A DNA stretch of 64,000 bases from Stichopus chloronotus (Eukaryota; Echinodermata; Holothuroidea; Aspidochirotida; Stichopodidae), in the NCBI GenBank assembly GCA_021234535.1, contig CM037833.1:1921217-1985216 (forward strand), read 5' to 3'. The notes beneath the pieces are model-generated. The model saw only the letters and a program-made list of their open reading frames with translations, searched no databases and was not told the origin of the DNA. The translations under genes were made by a program, and so were the position numbers. Of this stretch, positions 26,201 to 37,269 are shown one piece after another (positions within the stretch are counted from its first letter, which is position 1; each line of letters opens with the position of its first letter).

Positions 26201-29200
26201 GTACTCTGGTCACATCGCTTGAATATAGTTAGACATAGTAAGTGGAAGACATGTAGCGCAAATACAAATATCGAGTACGAAGACAATTACAAAATGATTA
26301 CATGCAAATTTAGTGAGTGATACCTGACATGTGGGTATGACCTCAATCATTGCGTCTTAAACGGAGGTCTCGTATGTTGGAAAATGATCAAAATAGTGCA
26401 GCCCATAACATGTGAAGAAAATGTGGCAATTATCAATTACCACTTTCGGTTCATTTGATATATCTGGTTGGTGTGAAAATAAGTTGGATGCTACGTAGGC
26501 GGGTAGACAGCATCGCTGGTGAATGGTAGCCTTGTTGACATCATCGTCGAGATTTGTAAAGACAATGAGTCTCGAATCTAATACTTGTACATTGTGCGGA
26601 ATATTTTCGGAGTAACACTTCGGTGACACACGCTGCATTCCACGTGTAAAACTCCAATCCTGATCTGTGTATTGCTGCACATACAATAACTGCAAGATTG
26701 CGAAATAACAGTGAGTCAAACATAATTTTTAAAAGAAAGACCGGTCTCACGACACTGTGAGGACTCCAATGCAAGGGTGTCCTCTAGAGGTGGTATCTGA
26801 AAAGGGGTTACAGCAAGATCTGATCGAAATAAAAACATACTCAGAATCGCAGCTTCGATCGTACATCCTGCTTTACTTGCAAGTATTTGTGAATAATTAT
26901 CAATATGGAAACGTTGAATGCTAGCGTGGTCAGATGAATAGCTAAAAATATATGAATTTTATAGAAGTTTCATAGTTCAATTTTCAATACCTTTATGATG
27001 GAATGGACATATTGTTTCATTGACCCGTTCATAGATAAAAAAAAAATACACTTTCTTATCCATTCTGCTTTTACAGGTGGACCGTCAACAAGTCTCAATC
27101 ACGTTTACGATGGGGCAAATATATTAAAGAAATTCCAGCTATCCTCAAAAATAACTTCAAGTGATTTGGTCGAATATTGGATGTCCACAACAGAGGACGG
27201 ACAAGTAGCCATCGCTAAATTTATGTCGGGTAATTCATTCTGATGCAAAATCTGAAACGTGCAAATTTATTGTTATTATATGTCTTAACTTGATGTGACA
27301 TTAACGGAGAAAATCTCACATGCATACCTTTCGAGCTCTTGTGAAAAAAAAAAAAAAAATAGATCAACTGATAGCACATGAAAATATCGTAAGGCTATTG
27401 CAAACCCTGAAACATGTGTAAATGTATTGCAATACATTGTCTTCATTTGATTATCATTTACGCAGAAAAAGCAACCATAGGTCAACTGCTTACCTTTCGA
27501 GCTCTCGCAAAAAATTTAGATCAACTGACAGAACATGACAACATCGTAAAGCTATTGCACACAGAAGTCAACGAAGGTACAATCATTTCACTTTGACTTT
27601 TTCCAGTTCTGAATTTTCCTTAATGAATTTCCAAATTTGACACGTTGGCACCAGATTTTTTGCTATGGTACGATTTTTCTTTCATTTGTATTCGCTTTTC
27701 GATATTTAGTTTTTCTTCAGCGATTATTCATCACAGTTTAATGGTTGATTTTTCACTCTGAATGACTCAAATTACTCACATAGTATTTTACTTCTTAGTA
27801 TTTAAGATGACCATTTCATCTTATTTTACAGTACAGTGTTATTTATACCATGAATATCTCGGTACAACAAGCTTACGACATTACCTATTGAGAGAATGTA
27901 GACAGTCCATCGGGGGTGATATTATATCTCATTTCCTGAGGTTTGCGATAAATGTTACAGATGCAATGATATTTCTAAACGAGAACAAGGTAAGGGAGAG
28001 CTGAACCTTGTTTTTATTAGACAGAGAAGCGTGTGAAAATTTATAAAGTCAGCATACCGTTATTATCACGACCGATCAAATCGCAAATAAATTTTAAAAA
28101 AATCTTAATAAACTTCAGGAGAGCTGGAAATTCCTGACAGTATGTTAGAATTGACAAAATATCAAGGTTGAGGTCAAAATCAACGCTGTGTTTTACTCTC
28201 GCTAAAATTGATGACAAACGTCACAGATACCAAAGAACAGAAAAGTAAACACTATCTTTCTCAACATGAGTGAGATGTCAGATTGTTCTAACTGCTTAAA
28301 GCTTGTTACATTCTTGCCCTAGTGAGGTAAATTTGGAAAGTGTTCGTTTGAACCAAAAAAACTAAAAAAAACGCTTCTTTTATTATCTCATCGCCCTATA
28401 GGGGCTAAGATGAGATATTGTAGTCACTTGGCTAGTGGAGCTATATTGTACTGTGCACCTATGGGAGAACGCTTGCCGTGGAAACGCCTGGGGTGGAAGA
28501 GAAGCGACACCCCATGAGCAGTGACCACGGGTACAGCCGGGTTCTAATTGGTGGTAAAAATGGAAACGTGTCCGTGCCGAAGCGTGTTTGTTTGTGCGTC
28601 CTCACTAGTCCAAATTATGGTTTGTCCAGAATACCGTGACAAGTACATGAGGGATTAAGTTTAAACTTGGTTAAGTCGCGCATGATGCCGAAATGTCCAA
28701 GATGTATTGGTTGTATGGTGAATTGAGTGAAATTTTCGGATTTTTTAGAAAAGAAAGCCATCTTTGTCCCGAAATCGGTATTTTCAGCATATCTTTAGAG
28801 TTGAGCATTTCATGCAAAATTTGCAAGAACTGATCTAAGGTTATAATTATCAAAAAATATCACTTTTGTGTTAATGAGATTGAAATTTGCTGATTTTTTA
28901 GAAGAAAGCCAATTTTGGCCCAAACTTTGTATTTTCATCATATATTGAGAACTATTAGACCAATTACCGTTAAGTTTTGTAAGGACTTACCTGAGAGCAC
29001 ATCGTTCAACATTTTATTACTGTAATGGTAGACCCAGTGAAATTTGCTGACTTTTAAAAAAAAAGCCGATTTTGCCCCAAAATTTGTACTTTCAGTACAT
29101 CGTGAGAACTATTAGACCGATTAACTTTTGTAAGGACTTGAAAACACATTGTTCAACATTCCATTACTGCAATGGTAAATCAAGTAACAGTTACTGATTT

Positions 29201-31922
29201 TTGTAGGAAAAAAAAGTCATTTTTGCCCAAAATTTGTAATTCTTGCATATCTTGAGAACTTATTAAACCAATCAACTTAAAACTTTGTAAGGATTTACCT
29301 AAGAACACATTGTTCAACGTAATATTAATGTAATGGTAAATCCAGTGAAACTCAGAGCTGATATTTAAGAAAACTAGTTTTGCTTCAAAATTTGGAAATT
29401 TGGACTTCCCCCATATCTTGAGAGCTAATTGCAAAATTTGCAAGGCCGTCCCTATGGACACATTAATGAAGACACAGTATATCACTCTTATAGCAAACTG
29501 CTGAAACTGTATGATTACTTGCTGAAACAAAAATGGAGCCGGCATCAGGGTTAGTAGGCACCACCTTTTCACTTTAGCCAAATGCACACGTAAATAGGAG
29601 ACTAGTGTGCAAATAACCAGTCGAGGGATGCTCTTAGATTCTGCCCCTAACTGTAACCACTAAACGTAACCTTTATTACCCAATTTTAACCCAATTTTGT
29701 AATCGTGTTGTGTACCATAATATGCACAGATACTTCTGAGCCGTTATTATTGTCGTAACTTAAGCCTAAGTAGTGGCACCAGACTAGGTTTACGATTGCT
29801 ACCACATATCAATATTACCATTTTATGTTCGGTTCTGCTTACCACCATTTTAAGTTAAGCTCTAATCAGTGCCACTAACTAGGTCTCTGTGGGATGTGGT
29901 TGCAGTAAACTATTACAAGTCCTCATATGCAGGCCCTGTATTGAAATTAATGCATGTTGGCGTTGAGATACGCAACTCCGTGGATTGCCCTTTTCTTGCT
30001 ATTTGCATTTCTCGATTATGCTCAGGGTACGCAATTAAGCACACATAACAACAACACTATAATTTGCTGTTGCTTTCCACCTTAACTGTCAGAATAACAC
30101 ATACTCCCGGCAATTTTTCCTCCGTTCCAATTTCAGTTCACCCATCCTGCCCTAATGTCGAGAAAAATATTGCTCACCGATAAAGGTGTGTGCAAAGTTT
30201 ATGACATTTGGCAAGAGGAGATTGCACATCAACGTGTCTCCGTTCTCCTGTCACAGGTAAATGATCATATTGTGGGAAATATGATGAAATACGATTTTCT
30301 CACAGCTGGCGCTAAGAAATTTGGAATCTCACAGATTCCTTGAATTCCTTGAATTCTGAATTTTTTTCTTCTTGTCTGCTATCTCCCAGGAAAACGTATC
30401 CAGTGCTTGGTTGGCACCTGAGACATTACTTTTTGGCCAATATTCTAAACTCTCTGACATCTGGTCTTTTGGTGTCTTTCTGTGGGAGCTCTTCTCATAC
30501 GGTACGGCGAATTCAAGCCCTGATATCACAAACTGTTTATTCTATTATTCGAAGTTTATTATTCAAAGTAAATAGTCTTGGTTGGACCTAGCTAGTCGTG
30601 TAAAGCAAATGACAAATTTGATGACAGACTTGACCAATCACAATTGTGCTATCCACAATTGTTTTCTTTCTGAGCACATTGTCGAGATAAACGTATCACT
30701 GGAATTTCTTACACCCGCATTATCTTGAAGCAGATATTGACATTCAGTAGATTCATATCGTGACATGCATTCAGAGATTTGTTTCTTTGTTCAGAGTTTG
30801 TGTTTTCCACTGAATGATTCATATTCAGTTATTTATGTCTTGGTACAAACAATTGAAAGTGAAACCTACAACATGGTAAAAGCAGAAAAGCCCCTGGTCT
30901 CCAGATTCAAGCATGTACATTGGACCAAGGTGCATTGTAATTCAAGTTTAGTCCTACGTTCCCTTTCCGCGCAGGCAATAAATCATTCAATGTTTAACGA
31001 CTAAGGTTATGTCAGCTTAATAAATATATTCAAGCAATGCAAATGACAAAAAGAGACTATTCGGAATATGCACGATTTCGTAAACACTAGCCCACTGAAA
31101 TAGGGTAAATTATTCACCAAGCAAACGTTGCGATTGTAGTTTTTACATGTCACATTTATTCAAGGAGAAACTCCTTATCGACACTGCAGCACAGAGGAAA
31201 TAGTGACAAAAGTGAGGAATTTAGATAACCTTATTCAACCTTCCATATGTCCTGGCGGAATGTAAGTACTTAAATAAAGTGTTGATTTAATTTTCAATAC
31301 TCAATATTTTCGTATTGTTCCCACTTAAGCAGTGAAGTGAATTTCAATTGTAAATAACACTTCCGCATTTACATGTAATAGAAGCTCTTAACCTTACTGA
31401 GAGAAAATTCATTTCCTGGTCTTTATTACGTCCCTTGCAATTGCAATTATCGTTACATGATAAAGGTTTCTTTCTCTCTCTTGTCACATATGTATCAGTT
31501 ACGACATCATCTTAACGGCATGGAAAATCACTGACTTCGAAAGACCATACTTTCAGCAGATAAGAAACAAGCTATATCAATTCACTAAAGACTTCCACTA
31601 TGTGAGATTTTTTGTCCTTTACAGAAAACATAAATAACTGTTCTCGAACATAAAGAAAATACTGTACCTTCTCTTGAAGACAACACATATTGACATATCA
31701 AATGTCGTAATTGCACGCTGATCATGAATAGATTTGTCTCAAGTCTATATAGTAAAGAGGTCTGTTTCAATGTTCTGAACGTTCATCATGTGCCTCTACA
31801 ATGTTCTTTTTGCTTTTTTTCAACAGAACCTAAACGAACAGATATTCCAGGAGGAATTTCAATCTAGCTATAATTGCCTCTACAACGACATAACAGAGGA
31901 TAACATTAGTCCCAGCTCGTAA
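23252..31922 (+). CDS. Ig-domain receptor with transmembrane tyrosine pseudokinase, 14 exons, 722 aa
   Basis: Exons: 23252-23582, 23948-24259, 24369-24671, 25225-25338, 25850-25874, 26179-26312, 27077-27229, 27466-27576, 27832-27989, 30137-30256, 30390-30501, 31165-31261, 31499-31601, 31827-31922. All have GT..AG borders; phases match and the total is 2169 nt. Exon 1 gives a signal peptide and an Ig V-like domain (residues ~1-110, FLYCNVTG and GGNYVCS); exons 2 and 3 each give a further Ig-like domain; exon 4 the TM span (~325-350). The kinase-like domain runs from ~410 to 690. C-lobe landmarks are clear: LAPET (596-598 APE), [42 protein letters not shown]. Catalytic landmarks are not: no glycine loop, VAIAK for the beta-3 AxK, HPA for HRD at 550-552, Lys for the loop Asn at 557, and DIW for DFG at 570-572. 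Expected role: ligand-binding type I receptor signalling as a scaffold or partner of active kinases. The subfamily (FGFR/VEGFR/RET-like) is undecided. Confidence 0.88.
25567..25785. repeat. Tandem duplication, 112-bp period, in intron 4 of the pseudokinase receptor
   Basis: Copies start at 25567 and 25679; both contain CTTCTAGTTCCGACGGATAA and CTTTCACTCTTATAACAAAG with few differences. The second copy ends near 25785, about 65 bp before the small exon 5. Confidence 0.9.
27322..27412 (+). pseudogene. Decayed duplicate of receptor exon 8 (pseudo-exon)
   Basis: This intronic segment resembles the true exon 8 at 27466-27576: ACCTTTCGAGCTCT, AGATCAACTGA, ACATGA and TATCGTAAGGCTATTG appear in the same order. 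The middle is replaced by a long A-run (27343-27359) that destroys the frame, and the acceptor is lost. It is most simply a local tandem exon duplication that decayed. Confidence 0.75.
28383..29995 (-). mobile_element. Interspersed repeat element, minus-oriented copy, inside intron 9 of the pseudokinase receptor
   Basis: Reverse complement of the element at 10049-11500. It begins (on the plus strand) with the hairpin ATCTCATC..GATGAGAT at 28385-28416, whose loop contains the palindrome-like CCCTATAGGG, and ends at ATACGCAACTCCGTGGATTG near 29990. Its interior has three or more subrepeats spaced about 145-163 bp (GTAATGGTA near 29020, 29170 and 29330). The minus ORF 29180-29587 is readthrough of these repeats. 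Confidence 0.8.
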
Positions 31923-32347
31923 ACCTTTAAGTAAAAATGAGAAATTCTACCAAAAAAAAACCCAGTAAAATGGCACTGCTTTACAATTAACTAATATACA
32001 TTTCATTAGGTAAAAATCTTAGCGCGTAATCACACCTCGACACGGTCTTGCGTAATGGAAACGAAAAATGTAGTATAGGAAATCGCAATGTGTTGGTATT
32101 CACCAAGACGTTCCATGAAGAGTCTATTTGCTTGAAGCTGTGGAATTTGATTTAGAATGAGTATCGGTTTATCGCAATCATCGGGTATACCGGTTATAGA
32201 ATAGACGCCATGATCATACATTAAAACATACTTGGAAAGAATCCTCAACTCCTATTGGCCCATTTCAGTCACTTGACCGTGGGTTAATCGCTGATAACCA
32301 AACTGATTAACCACGGTCAATCACCAGCGGATGAATACAATAAAACC
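31923..32347. other. Downstream flank of the pseudokinase receptor with a palindrome
   Basis: Contains a near-perfect hairpin: TGACCGTGGGTTAATC (32274-32289) pairs with GATTAACCACGGTCA (32305-32319). A 72-aa minus ORF (32030-32248) has no recognised domain. No clear AATAAA signal directly after the stop. Confidence 0.4.
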
Positions 32348-32580
32348 GTAGAAGGACAGTTTGTTTTCAGTCTGTAATATCTTACACAAAACAATGGCGA
32401 AGTCAGTTGTACTAGTAATACGCCTACTAAATTAGTGAAATAACGTTCGATTTGAAGTTCGTAGATCTAACGTTACCTACAGTTATGCCGCGCCTAGGGC
32501 CTAAACCTGCTCAAAAGTAAAATGTAAATCTATGTAAATCTACGGAACAACAGCACAGGATAGTGTTTGTGGTAATTCTT
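32348..32580. repeat. Dispersed direct repeat, copy 1
   Basis: Matches 34680-34900 in the same orientation over about 220 bp, with shared blocks such as CGAAGTCAGTTGTA, ACTAAATTAGTGAAATAACG and ATGCCGCGCCTAGGGCCTAA. High but imperfect identity. The ends are not TG..CA, so LTR status is not supported. Confidence 0.88.
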
Positions 32581-33556
32581 CTGACGTGGGGTAATTCTAC
32601 CTAAATATCACAACTGTGTCGGGTGAAAGCTTCTTCAGTATGTTTTGGACACCTTTGAAAGTTTGATAGTCTACTGGAATTAGCTTTCCTTCTTTGTCGA
32701 TTCTACGGAAATGTCCAAAAACAATTCCTTATGCAATAAAGTCGTAAAGAGAGTGAGGACTGCAATACATCGCTGTCTTGAAGGGTCTCCATGCAACCAC
32801 TGGATTATTATTCTTAAAGACAGAAACTTCACAGCACAAATAATTTAGGTCTATTGATAGGCCTAGGGCCTAAATGGTAAAAAAAAAAATTAAGCAGGGA
32901 AGGCATTGACATGAGTTATCATAAACAATCTTCTTACAGCAATGTTTTGACAGTAGCGTTTTGGCCATGTGCAATCCTTCGTCTTTGTCGAATTAACTTA
33001 GGCTTAGTCAGGAAATTTTGCATAGCCTTCTTACTGAGGAAAAATTAGGAAAAGTAGGGTCAGCACACGACAAGTCTTCCACTTACTGTTGCTGTTAGTA
33101 CTAAGAGTACGACATCAAACATGTCCAAGCTTTTCTCGAAAAGTACATTCAATAAATACGTCACTCTTTTTCCAAAATCAGTCTAATCCGTACGTAAATT
33201 CCACAAAGCAAGTCCCTGTACTGTGCAACGCTCTTTAAGTACTCTGAATTAGTTCGTACGTGCACTGCACAGTGAATACACGTACACTGACCCACAGCAT
33301 GCAAACATTAGAACACTACGTAAGAGCAATCTAACTAAAGCAGGCAATTTTGCTATGTCAATTGCTATTGTTATTATTTTTGTCTAAGTTTTACTTTCTG
33401 TTTATTTTCTGTTTCGCGCACGATAATTGTCGACATGTAATTTTTTTATACCTTTTCTGGGGGTTTCTTTTCAATACAATTGCGGTCATTTACGAAAAAT
33501 AATTCCTTCCTTTTTCGTCTTTAATATCGATATCTCGTTGGTATGTATGAACAACG

Positions 33557-33703
33557 TTAATCAACTTTGGACCTGTGTGTGAATTGCAGTATAATGCTCT
33601 CTCGGGGGTCAATGCTATCGCTGAATGAACTCGGGCTGCGCCCTCGTGCTTCGCTCGCATTAACCCCCGATCGTGCATTATCTTACGGTCCAGCGTTGAT
33701 TAA
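33557..33703. mobile_element. Small foldback MITE-like element flanked by TTAA
   Basis: The outer arms TTAATCAACTTTGGACC (33557-33573) and GGTCCAGCGTTGATTAA (33687-33703) are inverted copies with two mismatches. An inner pair ATAATGC/GCATTAT and CGGGGGT/ACCCCCG extends the hairpin. TTAA at both outer ends would be the target duplication, leaving a 139-bp element (33561-33699). The family is uncertain (TTAA targets are used by piggyBac and Kolobok types). Confidence 0.65.
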
Positions 33704-34679
33704 CCTCTAAATAGTGCATTGTACTATTAGTGTTTCACCATTTGTGACTTTTTTAAGGGACGTCGTCTTCCGGGCTCTCCGACAAATGGTTCTGAGAATA
33801 AGACCTTCCATGAGATGTTCATCCCTCTACAATGTATAGTAAATTTGTTCATGAAAGCATCTAATGTAGATACGTGAAATACGTGCTTAGAAAACATGTT
33901 GCTCTATGTTTCACTTGAATTGGAATAACATGTAATATACACTCTGAAAGTAAACACCGGAAACCTTTTGAAAAGCGATTTCTTCGATTTTCAAATTGTT
34001 TCTGTGCTTCATGGTCATTTATCCATTGATGATTACCTAAGCAACAACAAGATACTTCAAGCACTTAAATTACGATACTTGAAAACCTTTCAGTTGACAT
34101 TTATAGTGGATACTTGGATCATAACATTTTTATGTACTTTTGTAGGTGAAGGTTAGAGTAATTTGTTACTGAACGTGAACTTTTAATATTTGACATCTCA
34201 CGGAATAGAGAATGTATTTAGTCAGACTGCATTCTTGTCAAAAACTGAAATGTGACAAGGGGTGATTTGTGGTATTTGCAATCCCTCTTCAATCGGGTTC
34301 ATTCATCTATGGTAACTATTCAAAAATAAATTACCGTCACTGATATGGTTTTTTAGAGAGAGAGAAAAGTCGTTTCACAAGAACTCCATGTTTGTCTGGC
34401 TCCTTAGCTAAAAAAGAGTCAATTCACCCATACTGCACTGCAAGACAAGACAAGTGAAAACATGTGGGACGTACTCTTTTCAGATATTTCTAAGAGGTAC
34501 ACATGACTAGAACTTTTAGCTCTCATGGGAATTTCTCTGAGCTATTTCTGTAGCACAATGTATACAATGCAGTCGTTCCCAACGAAAGCACTTGATAAGA
34601 ATAAAGAATGGTTTTTCATGCATTGGTGGGTCCAGTTCACAGACAGCATTTCGGCATCGACGGAAATCTGTAGAAAAGT

Positions 34680-34900
34680 GTAGATGGACAGTTTGTTTTC
34701 AGTGTGTTATATCATACACAAAACAACGGCGAAGTCAGTTGTATTAGTAATATGCCTACTAAATTAGTGAAATAACGTTCGATTTGAAGTTTGTAGATCT
34801 AACGTTGCCTACAGTTATGCCGCGCCTAGGGCCTAACCTGCTCAAATATAAATGTAAATCTACGGAACAACAGCACAGGATACTGTTAGTGGAAATCTTA
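34680..34900. repeat. Dispersed direct repeat, copy 2
   Basis: Second copy of the repeat at 32348-32580, with a small deletion in the ATGTAAATCTATGTAAATC stretch. The 2.1 kb between the copies holds the TTAA foldback at 33557-33703 and no recognised gene. Confidence 0.88.
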
Positions 34901-36290
34901 ACTAGTATGGCTAGCTTACTGCCAATCCCATCTTTTGTTTAATCAGTGATTTCTCTTTCTAAATGTGTTCAAATTTGTTATAGATGAATATAGTCAGGAG
35001 TCAAGTTGAATAACGGAACCCAGTGTGGACAGAAATGTTACACAAAGTATACTTTAATACGAAAACATTGCATATAAAATGTATTAGTGACGGAAATGTG
35101 AAGACATCACTGACGTTTTTTTCAGCTTCAATCAAAAGTAATGTGTATTTATAAGTATAAGTATTGTGCTTAATGTGGTACCAAAGCAAAACATCACTGG
35201 TAAAATGTGATAAGACTTTCGGGCAATCCACACGTATATATTGGTAAAACAGCTTTAACTTGTCTTAGCACAATGCAAACACATCACTTTCGGTTCAGAT
35301 TTGTACATATGAATATGGTCACATACAAACTTTTACATTTGTAAGAAAAGTCGACATTACACGTTTACAGTTTATTTGCCATGATGAGAGTGAAAGTTTG
35401 GAGCATTTACTTTGGGAACATAATCTGGTTTTTAGATTCTAGCTATGTATTTGGGCGCAAACTAAAGAAAAAACATTTCTTCTATAAACAATATTTTTTG
35501 GTAACAGTCACGGGTTATTTTTCAAACTGTTCTGAAGAGTAAGGACTTTCTCCTTTCGTCCCTGTTTTTTTTTTTTTTTAGTGCGTGTAAAGTAAGCATT
35601 TAATAAGTAAGTATGAACTAAGAGAAAAAGAAAGAAAAACATTTGTTTTGTGCAGTGCAAGTACCGTTCACTTTTTGAGGGGGACATGTTAAGGAGGAAA
35701 GGGCTTTGCCAGACACACTAACAAAGAAGGGAACAGAGAGGAGCCGAGAAATAAATAGAGCTCTATTATAAATGTCTCTTGAGTTATATTTTTGTAAACC
35801 TCACTTCGTCTGGTAAATACAGAATGGTAGCAGAACGAAGTTTTACTACCTGTTGATTTCCTTGGGATAATTTGTCAGATAAATTTGATCTTTGGAAACA
35901 TTACTGAAAACTACTGACACGAAATATGTACTTTATTTCTGCGCGTTACACCAGTGTTGACAATTCTTCCTGTTAAATTAATCTTGGAGAAAATTTGATT
36001 TCATCCTGAAGATTCACTACGTTAACGAAACGACGGAAGAGAAAATTGACCTCAAAATAGGAAAGGTCAGCTGACCAGGAAATTAAATCTAATAGAGGAC
36101 GAGATTAATGTGGTCCATCGAAATGTCGACTTGTAAGTAACGGATGAGTTGGAAACAGACGCCCAGCGACAGTTAAAACTCTTGGCGGATGATCATGAGT
36201 CTTATGTGGGTACCATAGACGATGATGCGCAATTTGACTAGGCTGAACCCGGGATGCAGGATTGCCAGTTGAAGTACGCAAATGTAGTGA
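34901..36290. other. Anonymous intergenic DNA
   Basis: AT-rich with a T-run near 35565-35579; only short ORFs. The last 250 bp may be the 5' part of the gag relic that follows. Confidence 0.35.
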
Positions 36291-37200
36291 AAAGTGTTCG
36301 GATGCGAGAAGAACTGGAAAGGAGTACGAGGGTTAAGAACGCGGGCAAGATGGACAATATGGATAATGTGGACAAAATGGATAATATGGGACAATCAGGA
36401 CAGTCATGTTAAGAAAGGGATTGATTCTGAGAGTGTCATGAATGACCTTCGTTTGTGCTTTGAATTCCGCAAGGCTGAGATGCAACGGTTCTCCCGAGAT
36501 TCAGGCCAGTACAGGCTTTTCATCACTACTTTTGAGACAAATATTGCGTGTAAGCTTAGTAATTCGGCATCTAAATTACAATATTTCATCAGCTCTGCTC
36601 AGGGGAGGCACGGGCTTCTATTATAGTATGTGCGCTAATGGGAGAATAAGGTTTAGCACACGCTCTTAATATACTGAAAACTCAATTCGGACAACCCCAT
36701 ATAGTCTTAAATTTCACTCATAACTAACTTAATTAAGAGAAAGCAATTAACTCCTGGAGATACAAAGATTATATATGAGCTTGTGGGAGATATGACCCAA
36801 TGTGAAGTAACACTAACTCAAATGTGGTATACGTCAGATTGAGACGGCACATCCACACAATCCCCTGAGATTTCAGTCTTTGGTACCAAAATTTATGCAA
36901 GCAAAATGGGTAGCAAAGGCTCATTAATTGTTAGAAAATAATGAACCATCAAAGTTTTGAACGGTCTTAGCGTAGATGACCGTTGTCAGGTATATACACA
37001 GAAGGAACTTTCCTCTAAGTGTTTAGGACAACACATGGCGCAAGAGATTGCAGGAGACAGATTAAATGAAAACTAAGTGGACCAAGAGAGGACGTAGATG
37101 TGGGAACCCTGAACGGAAAAACAATTAAGTTCACAACAAAGAATGTTGTCAAATGGCTTGAAGGTAAATGGACTTCAAGGTGAATGCATTAGTAATATGT
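36291..37200 (+). mobile_element. BEL/Pao-like LTR retrotransposon gag relic
   Basis: The ORF 36294-36626 contains SGQYRLFITTFETNIACKL followed by SASKLQYFISSAQG, the pattern typical of the zinc-knuckle BEL/Pao gag capsid region. After a frameshift near 36605 a further gag-like piece (HALNILKTQFGQPH) follows to about 36710, and another (LVGDMTQCEVTLTQM) near 36780-36830. Stops and frameshifts interrupt it. No protease, RT or LTR was recognised next to it, so this is a fragment of a dead element. Confidence 0.55.
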
Positions 37201-37269
37201 AACGGGAACTTTGGAATAAGTTAAAGCAACTCCTGGAATAAGTTAAAAGAAAAACTGTGAGCATCAAAA

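Noticed and set aside
26357..26774. Overlapping minus ORFs of 120 and 77 aa in an intron of the pseudokinase receptor
   Set aside because: No recognised domain or splice structure; may be a repeat remnant.
30775..30882. Alternative phase-compatible exon between kinase exons 11 and 12
   Set aside because: It fits acceptor and phase (reading to ESETYNM), but 31165-31261 encodes the expected [13 protein letters not shown] kinase sequence, so this is likely chance or a decayed duplicate.
32030..32248. 72-aa minus ORF (contains GVYSITGIPDD)
   Set aside because: Composition looks coding-like, but no acceptor, homolog or neighbouring exon could be identified.
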